DNA from: a virus
Direction: 5' to 3' (one strand)
Length of the DNA: 59,432 bases
IMG/VR virus record: IMGVR_UViG_3300010371_000005
Span: 1-59,432 of that record
Part shown: piece after piece, positions 23,518 to 30,283 of the stretch
Position numbering within the stretch: the stretch's first letter is position 1
How the letters are laid out: each line of letters opens with the position of its first letter
Position numbers and translations under genes: made by a program
The notes under the pieces: generated by a model
Seen by the model: only the letters and a program-made list of their open reading frames with translations
Database searches by the model: none
What the model was told of the DNA's origin: nothing

Positions 23518-23756
23518 TGGCGTTCCCCGCGGTCAACGGGGCTGCCTCCACGAGGTACCACTTTCCGCAGCTCGACGAGTTCGGCCGGTGCGCCAAGATG
23601 ATCAAGCCGCACAAGACGGGCTCACAGGAACCCTGCGGCCAGGGCAGGGACGGCACCCGGCACCTGTACTACCAGTGCCGGATCAGTCGCCGGTGCCGTG
23701 TGAAGACCTGGTCCATCGAAGCGAGGATCACTCACGAGAGCGAGCACAGCAGGTGA
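23514..23756 (+). CDS. Hypothetical basic Cys/His-containing protein (80 aa)
   Basis: GTG 23514 overlaps the previous stop (an ATG follows at once). Contains RCAKMIKPHKTG and YYQCRISRRCRVKTWS, possible zinc ligands. Function unknown. Confidence 0.55.
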   Translation: MMAFPAVNGAASTRYHFPQLDEFGRCAKMIKPHKTGSQEPCGQGRDGTRHLYYQCRISRRCRVKTWSIEARITHESEHSR

Positions 23757-23971
23757 AGATCAATATCGGCGTCAGCGACCTGACCCCGGGACAGTTCGCA
23801 TGGTTGGAGGCGAATCTCGCCGAGCCCTGGCAGTTCCTCAGCGAGCACGAGACGCGAACCTGTGTCGTCTTCGAGCAGGGGTTGCCCGGCAGCAACGGGC
23901 CGGCCGTGCACATCGAGATCCCCGTGCGCTCGTGGTTCGGAATCGTCGAGCACCTCAAGACGATCGACTAG
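23753..23971 (+). CDS. Hypothetical protein (72 aa)
   Basis: GTG start coupled to the upstream stop (GTGA). MKINIGVSDLTPGQFAWLEA opening, then a beta/alpha small domain. It ends 9 bases before the tRNA-like gene. Function unknown. Confidence 0.55.
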   Translation: MKINIGVSDLTPGQFAWLEANLAEPWQFLSEHETRTCVVFEQGLPGSNGPAVHIEIPVRSWFGIVEHLKTID

Positions 23972-23980
23972 AGTGCAACC

Positions 23981-24076
23981 GACGCCGTAGCTCAACAGGT
24001 GAGAGCACCGCTACCAAGGTCGGTTGAAGCCCGATCGGCGCGCGGAGAGACGCAGGTTCGAGACCTGCCGGGGTCA
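23981..24076 (+). tRNA. tRNA-like gene, 96 nt, unusual anticodon region
   Basis: Acceptor GACGCCG pairs with CGGGGTC (one mismatch). The D arm GCTC-AACAGGTGA-GAGC and T arm GCAGG-TTCGAGA-CCTGC are canonical. The middle is too long: either ACCG/CGGT encloses an oversized loop containing ACC, or GTCGG-TTGAAGC-CCGAT forms a proper 7-base loop with anticodon GAA (Phe) after a 12-base insertion. A class II or insertion-bearing tRNA is likely; identity uncertain. Confidence 0.65.
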
Positions 24077-24077
24077 C

Positions 24078-24383
24078 TCAGCCACACGGCTCCACGTTCG
24101 GGGCGGGATGTGCGGCACGCACCAGGTCGGTGTTCGCCCTGGCCGAGATCGCCGCTGACCGCGCTTCGGGCGTGGCGTCTCGCAGCAGGCGCAAGTCTGC
24201 GATCCGTTCGGCGTCAGTGGCGGTCGCGATGGCACTGGTGCGAATGCGCACCTCGGCGTCTCGTTCGGCCAGGCAGTTGACGAGGTCGTACTGGCGGTAT
24301 GCCACGAAGAACGCCACGAGCAGGCTGACCACCGCCATAACCAGGGCGATGTTCCAGAGGTTCGAGGTCTGCCGGGCTGTCAT
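24078..24383 (-). CDS. Membrane-anchored helical protein (101 aa)
   Basis: Start at 24383 by ATGA overlap. One N-terminal transmembrane helix (about residues 10-31), then an alpha-helical, charged extracytoplasmic or cytoplasmic tail (CLAERDAEVRIRTSAIATAT). Last of three small membrane-protein genes after the glycosyltransferases. A lysis accessory or superinfection-exclusion role is possible; nothing specific is shown. Confidence 0.6.
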   Translation of the reverse strand: MTARQTSNLWNIALVMAVVSLLVAFFVAYRQYDLVNCLAERDAEVRIRTSAIATATDAERIADLRLLRDATPEARSAAISARANTDLVRAAHPAPNVEPCG

Positions 24384-24499
24384 CGTGATCGCCTTTCGTG
24401 CCGCCGGATGTCCATGTTCTGTACCCCGCGGCGCAGCACGAGGCCGATCGCCCCGCACGCAGTGAGGCTTGCCAGCAACTGCAGTAGGAAACTCATCAT
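24380..24499 (-). CDS. Micro-membrane protein (39 aa)
   Basis: MMSFLLQLLASLTACGAIGL then a basic end (RRHERRSR). One hydrophobic helix. The ATG overlaps the upstream stop and its stop overlaps the next ATG (ATGA both ends), strong support for a real gene of this size. Confidence 0.6.
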   Translation of the reverse strand: MMSFLLQLLASLTACGAIGLVLRRGVQNMDIRRHERRSR

Positions 24500-24717
24500 C
24501 GTGCCCGTCGCTCCGGTTCGTCGGCCGGCTCGTCCTCGTTCTCGTCCCGTGCGCGGCCGATCCTAATCGGGGGCGCGAGAGCGATCACGAGAGCAGCCGG
24601 GATGCCGAGCACGGCGGCATCAGGAGTGGCGCCCCTCCACAGCATCACCACCACCGTCAGTAACCACGCCCCTAGTCCAGTGATCATGACCAATGCCTTG
24701 AGCCATCCTGGCACCAT
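24496..24717 (-). CDS. Two-helix membrane protein, holin-like (73 aa)
   Basis: Start at 24717, where GAGGGGGG lies just upstream. Two transmembrane helices (about 5-26 and 33-50) and an acidic, Arg-rich tail (ENEDEPADEPERRAR). Size and topology fit a class II holin or antiholin, separate from the 42-380 gene. It heads the three-gene membrane cassette. Confidence 0.6.
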   Translation of the reverse strand: MVPGWLKALVMITGLGAWLLTVVVMLWRGATPDAAVLGIPAALVIALAPPIRIGRARDENEDEPADEPERRAR

Positions 24718-24752
24718 CGCCCCCCTCGTGAGTGATGACAGTGCACATGACA

Positions 24753-25487
24753 TTAGCCTTTACCTGCCTGTATAGGTGAATCCCTCCGTCTGGCCGAGGG
24801 GCCGGACCGTGACGCTCTGCGCCGGGCTAGCATCGTGTCCGTTATGACCGGTCCGCTCCAGTCGATGGACATCGCGGACTCTGCGTGATGGCGGCGTGCG
24901 TACCGATCGTGAGCACGGTGTTTCGTGAGTGAGGGCACCTGTCGATGGTCCACCAGGCTCGGCCAGGTGTACCAGACATCGACCCCGTTCTTCTCCGCCC
25001 ACCCGGCTACCCGCATGTCATCGGGTACCCCCGCGCGGGTGTCCGCATGCCGGATCATGTCGGATATCAGCAGGGTCGGAATAGCGATGCTTACACCCCA
25101 CATCAGCTTCGATGTCCGAATCCATGCGGCACCATGGGCGTCCGCGGTGGCTGCCAGAGTCGCCCAGCGGGTCGGCACGGTCCGCCCGTTACCGAGGTAA
25201 GGCGACACCACGGCGGGGCCGGGAACGTGCCGTAGTGCCTCACTCATGCCCGCGGCGAAGTCCCGGCAGAGCACCGCGTCGTCCTGCAGCAGCACATGCC
25301 AGTCCGCGTCCGGCTCGTGCATCAGCCACGCCGCGCGCGCGTTGCGCCACACCCGGTCGGCGTTCCCCGATGCCGGTCCCTCGCGGTCCCAGGAAACCCG
25401 GACCGCCGAAGCGTCAAAACTCTCGATGATCTGATCGACATGATCCGCCCGGTCCGGATGCGCCATGATCGAGTAGCTGACCTTCAC
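24753..25487 (-). CDS. Glycosyltransferase, GT-A-like (244 aa)
   Basis: MKVSYSIMAHPDRADHVDQI opening, then HVLLQDDAVLCRDF, the metal-binding DxD-type site of a small GT-A enzyme, and WYTWPSLVDHRQVPSLT near the end. It would transfer a sugar to a virion or host substrate. The ATG overlaps the stop of the large fusion enzyme upstream (ATGA). The last ~35 residues are a basic disordered tail. Confidence 0.75.
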   Translation of the reverse strand: MKVSYSIMAHPDRADHVDQIIESFDASAVRVSWDREGPASGNADRVWRNARAAWLMHEPDADWHVLLQDDAVLCRDFAAGMSEALRHVPGPAVVSPYLGNGRTVPTRWATLAATADAHGAAWIRTSKLMWGVSIAIPTLLISDMIRHADTRAGVPDDMRVAGWAEKNGVDVWYTWPSLVDHRQVPSLTKHRAHDRYARRHHAESAMSIDWSGPVITDTMLARRRASRSGPSARRRDSPIQAGKG

Positions 25488-27796
25488 TGGTCGGCCTGCG
25501 CCGCGCGCGCCTTACGGATCGCCGCGATGATCACGCTCTTGTTCGAGCCGGGCTTGAGCCGGATCGCGAGCTCAGGCTCGGCCGCGATGTCGCGCAGCTC
25601 GGCCGAGGTCTTGTCGGTGAGGTCATCCTGGACCTCAGTGGGCGGTGCCGGCTCGACACCCTCGCTGGTGATCGCCGTGATCTCTGGCGCGACCGTCGTA
25701 CTCACGAGAGGTTCGGTGCGTAGCTTCGTGACCGCGAGACGATCGTGGTAGATCTCCACCGGCTCGACCTGCCCGTTGTCCACAAGCTCATCCACAGCCT
25801 GCTTCACGCCGGGCCAGTCCGGGTGACCGTAGTCATCGAACGCGATCACGGCACCCTCGGCCAGGTGAGGCACCCACGCCTCGAACGCCGCGTGCACACC
25901 CTCAGCCGAGTGGTCATCGTCCACGAACAGCAGGCCGACCTTTGTTCCGTTCCACTGTCCCCACGCCCCACCAGTCGCATGAGCGAACCCGCGAACCAGC
26001 GTGATCCGCTCCTCGTACCCGAGGTTACGCACGTTGGAGTACGCCGTCTCGCGGGTCGAGGGGTCGATGAACGGGGGATCGTAGCTGTTGTTCGGCAGGT
26101 CCCACGCGTCCACCGCGGTCACATGTGCGCCGTTGCCCTGGCTCGCGCCCCACGCCATGATCAGTGCGGTCCGGCCCTGGAACACGCCCAGCTCTACGAT
26201 CTCCTGATCGGCCGGCACGCCCGCGGCGAAATCGGCCAGGGTGAACGCGATCTCATCGGGCGTGGCGCCGACCACCCAGCGGAACTCCGGTGGGAACGGG
26301 AACTTGGACTTCGGGGGTGCGCTGAACCGGCTCGGTCCGGAGCGCTCGACCTTACGGGGCCCTGATCCACGCACGTTGCGGGTCCTCTCTCTGGCCGGGC
26401 GGACCGGCGCCACGGGCGCGACCTCTCCCCGGAGCTTGCGAATGATCTGCACCTGATTCGGCAGGTCCAGCTTTTTCCAGTCCTGGTACGCCCTGCCGTC
26501 AGCGTTGTACTGCACGCGCGAGTTGACCTTGACGTACTGGTCGTCGCTGGCCGCTTTTCCGACCGCCGGGTGCATGTGCTCGATCTGCACCTCGTCACCG
26601 AGGTACCGCAGCGCACCGGCGCCGCCGAAAAGGTCCATCATGGCGTTGTCGCAGTACAGGTGATCGACCGGCGCGGGGACCATGCGGCCGAGCTCACGGA
26701 CCACGTCCGCGGTGATCGCCCATTCGGTGCTCAGCTTCCGGCCCTGGTAGCCGTCGTCGCCGTAGACCATCCCCGTGCGCATCTCCCAGAGCGCGGCCAG
26801 GTAGTACTGCGCCCACCCGATCGAGCGCGGCAGGTGGTCGTCGCCGGCGAACCCGATGGCGAAGTACTTGCGCTCTTCGGCGCGCACTTTCGCCGCCCAG
26901 TTCAGCTTAGGCACCAGCGGTTCCCATTTCGGAATCTGCATCGGCCAGATGCGCGGATCCCCCCTGAAGACCTCTCGGTAGCCTTCTACTTCGGGGTCGT
27001 CCGCATCGACCACTACGTGTAAGTCCGCTACTGCCCATGCATCCGTGCCGTCCCAGGCGGCGGTCACCTTGCGGATGTTCTCCGGCCGGCCGCGGGTCGG
27101 CACGATGACCGCCAGACGAAGCTGCTCCGGCGGGCGCTGGTCCAGATACTCGAAATGCGGGCTGCTCACGGGCACGCGTGCGAGAGGTCCGGCCTGGCGG
27201 ATCCGGTCGGGAGTCTTCCAGCGCGACCCCCGCCGGTTCCACCGATACTCATACATCACCCGGTCCAGGTAGACCTCCGTCTGCAGCGAGCCGGCGTCAC
27301 GGACCTGAGCGACCCACGGCCGGTCCTCCACCTGGCCGCGCTGGACCACTCGGAAGTCAGCGGCTTTCGCCACCTCGGAGAGCATCGGGTTGATGTGCGA
27401 GATGTCGCGCAGTAGGCGATACGGGTTCTTCTCCTCGCGCCATCCGCCGTGCCGCAGCGAGTGATCGACTGCTGCCTGCTTCGCGCCGTTGGCGAAGTAT
27501 TGCACTCGGAACCCGACGTAGTCCGGCCTCGACTCCAGCGCCGCCATGACAGAGCTGACGAAGTCTTCGGGCACCATGTCGTCGTCGTCGATGAACGACA
27601 GGTAGTCGGTGTCGGCCGCTTCCACGAGACGCTGGCGGATCTCCGGCAGGCCCGGCTGTCCGTTGTTCCAGAACGCCAACACCTTGACGCGGCCGGCGAA
27701 CGCATCGACCTGCGGCATGAGCCGGTCGGTCAGCTCGCTGAAAGGCCGGCCGCGTTCGCCAAGCGTCGGGATCAGGATCGTCCAGGTGGGTGTCAC
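25484..27796 (-). CDS. Fused glycosyltransferase-glycosyltransferase-methyltransferase (770 aa)
   Basis: Three enzyme domains plus a C-terminal module. Residues 1-215: GT2-like fold, WTILIPTLGERGRP and FIDDDDMVP (D70-D73). 225-445: second GT-A, LAVIVPTRGRPENI, VVVDADDPEV, FAIGFAGDDHLP. 505-700: class I SAM methyltransferase, IVELGVFQGRTA, AVDAWDLP, FVDDDH. 722-770: small helical SAP/Rho-N-like end (LTDKTSAELRDIAAEPELAIR). It probably builds a methylated disaccharide on tail or capsid protein. GTG start with TATGCT 6 bases upstream. Lies just after the minor tail genes. Confidence 0.85.
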   Translation of the reverse strand: MTPTWTILIPTLGERGRPFSELTDRLMPQVDAFAGRVKVLAFWNNGQPGLPEIRQRLVEAADTDYLSFIDDDDMVPEDFVSSVMAALESRPDYVGFRVQYFANGAKQAAVDHSLRHGGWREEKNPYRLLRDISHINPMLSEVAKAADFRVVQRGQVEDRPWVAQVRDAGSLQTEVYLDRVMYEYRWNRRGSRWKTPDRIRQAGPLARVPVSSPHFEYLDQRPPEQLRLAVIVPTRGRPENIRKVTAAWDGTDAWAVADLHVVVDADDPEVEGYREVFRGDPRIWPMQIPKWEPLVPKLNWAAKVRAEERKYFAIGFAGDDHLPRSIGWAQYYLAALWEMRTGMVYGDDGYQGRKLSTEWAITADVVRELGRMVPAPVDHLYCDNAMMDLFGGAGALRYLGDEVQIEHMHPAVGKAASDDQYVKVNSRVQYNADGRAYQDWKKLDLPNQVQIIRKLRGEVAPVAPVRPARERTRNVRGSGPRKVERSGPSRFSAPPKSKFPFPPEFRWVVGATPDEIAFTLADFAAGVPADQEIVELGVFQGRTALIMAWGASQGNGAHVTAVDAWDLPNNSYDPPFIDPSTRETAYSNVRNLGYEERITLVRGFAHATGGAWGQWNGTKVGLLFVDDDHSAEGVHAAFEAWVPHLAEGAVIAFDDYGHPDWPGVKQAVDELVDNGQVEPVEIYHDRLAVTKLRTEPLVSTTVAPEITAITSEGVEPAPPTEVQDDLTDKTSAELRDIAAEPELAIRLKPGSNKSVIIAAIRKARAAQADQ

Positions 27797-27820
27797 CCGG
27801 TCAGCATACCGCCGGACATC

Positions 27821-28474
27821 TCACGCGCCGATGCCCAGTACGTGGACAACGCCGAGCACCGAGACGGCCAGGAGAGAGGCCGTGACGCGGATCGTGATCC
27901 CCGTGGTGGTCTTCGTGCCGGCGACCGGAGCGCACGTGATTCGCCCGATCGTGCTGGCGTCGAACGCGTACGAGAGGTCGTAACTGGTGTTCGAGAAGGG
28001 CCGGTTCCAGACGATCGCCCGGTCAGCGAATCCGGCCAGCAGTAGGATCGGCACCTGGATGGAGACGATGTCGGCCTTGCCGAGCTTGCCAGCTACGGCC
28101 GCGACCGCGTTTCCGGCCGCTGTGTTGGCCGCCGTGGCTGCTGCAGCGGCGCTGGCTATCGCGGTGTCCTGGGTGGCCTGTGAGACCTGTAGCGCCGCCA
28201 CGGCGGCATCGTTGTTCGTGTCGAGCAGTGCTGCGGCTTTGGTGATGTGCTGCGCGGCGTAGTCCGCCGCAGGCCAGAGCACACCGTCCCGATCGTTCCA
28301 TCTGTCCCCGACGTAGACCGTGTACATCGGATAATGGCCGCTGGCGTCGCCGACCACCAGCACGCCGCCGCTCTCCGACATGACGGAACCACTCATCGAT
28401 GCCGCCATGGCGGCACCGTTCGAGCCGGTGTATTCGAGGAATCGCCCGAATCTGATCGCATCCACAGTTGCCAT
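27821..28474 (-). CDS. Tail-tip or fibre-associated protein (217 aa)
   Basis: Starts MATVDAIRFGRFLEYTGSNG. A beta-rich N-terminal part (VYVGDRWNDRDGVLWPAADY) is followed by an Ala-rich trimerisation-like helix (about 95-130) and a beta-rich C-terminal domain. AGGGG lies 5 bases before the second of two ATGs. Position at the end of the tail genes suggests a short fibre or baseplate knob. Confidence 0.6.
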   Translation of the reverse strand: MATVDAIRFGRFLEYTGSNGAAMAASMSGSVMSESGGVLVVGDASGHYPMYTVYVGDRWNDRDGVLWPAADYAAQHITKAAALLDTNNDAAVAALQVSQATQDTAIASAAAAATAANTAAGNAVAAVAGKLGKADIVSIQVPILLLAGFADRAIVWNRPFSNTSYDLSYAFDASTIGRITCAPVAGTKTTTGITIRVTASLLAVSVLGVVHVLGIGA

Positions 28475-28526
28475 CATTACCCCTCACGACGGAAGGACGG
28501 TGAGACATAGATGCTTTTAAGTGTAG

Positions 28527-29213
28527 CTACCTGACGCGCTCAAACCACGCTACGGAGTTGCCCATGATCGCCAAGTTTCCGCCTGAGTTCTGGTATCCGC
28601 CGAATGAAACCGTGTCACCGGCGCTCATGGGAATCCGGATGGCACCGCTCACCACGATGTTGGATGAAGCGTAGTTCGTCACGGCGGGCTGGTTGAACAA
28701 GATGAACTCGGCACCGTTCTTGTTGACCCTGGCCTGCCGCGTGCCAGCCGGGGATGCCTGTGAGGCGTATCGCAGAACGATCGCGGCTTGATAGAGGCCA
28801 CCCTGCCCTGCCGGAACGGTGAAGTTGATCCCTGATCCGGGGTACATGCCGCCGATGTTGTACGGGATCGTCGCCGGAGTCAGGTCGGTAATGACCCCCG
28901 TAGTCAAGGTCGGCGTTCCGATCGTCACGTAGGAGCTGGGGAACCCCGTGGTGGCGCCGGAGGATGCGGTTCCGCCGAGCACCAGGAACTGACCTCGGCC
29001 GGTGAGGATGTTGACCACCTGGCCGACAGAGAAGACGACGCTACTGCCGACCACGGGCTTGTTGGCAACGGTGGACCCGTCGGCCAGGGTGACATCCACC
29101 GTGCCGCCGCCGTTGACCGCGGCGATGACGCCCGTGCGCAGACTGAGTTTCGAAGGTCCGTCGTCATCGGGGGAGATGTCCTTGATCGCCCTGGTGAAGT
29201 CGAAATCGGTCAT
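28527..29213 (-). CDS. Minor tail protein (228 aa)
   Basis: N-terminal oligonucleotide-binding-like beta domain (RTGVIAAVNGGGTVDVTLAD; VVNILTGRGQFLVLGG), then a jelly-roll-like C-terminal domain ending SFGGYQNSGG and NSVAWFERVR, similar to C1q/TNF-like heads on phage tail proteins. Coupled to the upstream gene (ATGA). Confidence 0.7.
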   Translation of the reverse strand: MTDFDFTRAIKDISPDDDGPSKLSLRTGVIAAVNGGGTVDVTLADGSTVANKPVVGSSVVFSVGQVVNILTGRGQFLVLGGTASSGATTGFPSSYVTIGTPTLTTGVITDLTPATIPYNIGGMYPGSGINFTVPAGQGGLYQAAIVLRYASQASPAGTRQARVNKNGAEFILFNQPAVTNYASSNIVVSGAIRIPMSAGDTVSFGGYQNSGGNLAIMGNSVAWFERVR

Positions 29214-30283
29214 CGGATCTCCCGCGCCTTCGCGCTCGTTTCGCCGGTGATGTCGACCGTCACCGCATCGAGCACGTACGTGTTGCCTTCGAAGCTGACC
29301 ACGTCGTCAGCGTCGACTGTCGGGTTGTACGGCCAGGACACCGAATAGGAGGAACCGCCTCCGATCGACTCGGCCAGCAGGGAGTCGGCCGCGATCTGCG
29401 CCTGCGCCACCGTCGTGATCGTCGTGCTGCTGAAAAACTGCGTCGTTCGGCCATACGGACTGCCGCCCGGGGCCGCGCCGGCGTAGGTCGGGCTTCCCGG
29501 GTCGGTGTCCATCGCGATCGCCTGCACCGGCGCGATGCCGTTCTGCGTCTCGCCGCGGGCCACGATCACGTTCGCGGGCTGAGTATCGAAGTCCGCGGAG
29601 AACGACACATTACCGCCGAGCGGATAGGTGGCGAGGGGGTCGGGATTGAGCGAGGATACGTGGATGGCGCCGGTGCGGTCGAACCACATCGACACACCAT
29701 GCGCTTCGGCGATCTCCAGCAGCTCTTTCCAGGGTCCGGTGCCGGTCTCCAGCCCGAAGTCGTAGGGGTTGAGCACGATCTCGCCACCGGTCGGCAGGTT
29801 GGGGGAGATGCCGGTCCGGTTGCGGATCACGTCGTTGACCATGCGGGTGAACCAGATACCGCCGAGGGTCGTGAACACCTTCTCGAACCGGTAACGGTCG
29901 ATGCGGTCGGACAGGTCGATCAGGCTCACGGCCGTCGCCTTCGCGCCCGCCACGCTGTCGGTACGCACCGAAGAGACCTCGTAGGTACCGAACGGTACCG
30001 TACTGATCGAACCGTCCAGCAGCTCGATTCCCAGCTCCACTGAACAGGTCGTACCGAACGGAGTGAGTAGATCGCCGGGGCGCTGCGGGAACCGGTTCCC
30101 GCCCACGAAGGTCAGGCGCCCATCCCACCTGGCCGAGCGGCGCGCGTCCTGCGTGAACGATCCGCCGACCGGCTCGAGCATCTGGCTGACGCCGTTGCGG
30201 TTGAACGTGCAGCGGGTGACGCGCCGGTACCCGGTCGCCGTGGTGATGGCCGCCTGGTGCCGAGCCGAAGTGAAGGGGTTCAC
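29210..30283 (-). CDS. Minor tail protein / baseplate hub (357 aa)
   Basis: GTG start at 30283 overlaps the upstream stop. Reads MNPFTSARHQAAITTATGYR, a beta-sandwich with DARRSARWDGRLTF and LTPFGTTCSVELGIE, then a gpD/VgrG-like middle (WKELLEIAEAHGVSMWFDR). Such proteins form the tail-tip hub in siphoviruses. Followed by the 228-aa tail protein. Confidence 0.7.
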   Translation of the reverse strand: MNPFTSARHQAAITTATGYRRVTRCTFNRNGVSQMLEPVGGSFTQDARRSARWDGRLTFVGGNRFPQRPGDLLTPFGTTCSVELGIELLDGSISTVPFGTYEVSSVRTDSVAGAKATAVSLIDLSDRIDRYRFEKVFTTLGGIWFTRMVNDVIRNRTGISPNLPTGGEIVLNPYDFGLETGTGPWKELLEIAEAHGVSMWFDRTGAIHVSSLNPDPLATYPLGGNVSFSADFDTQPANVIVARGETQNGIAPVQAIAMDTDPGSPTYAGAAPGGSPYGRTTQFFSSTTITTVAQAQIAADSLLAESIGGGSSYSVSWPYNPTVDADDVVSFEGNTYVLDAVTVDITGETSAKAREIR

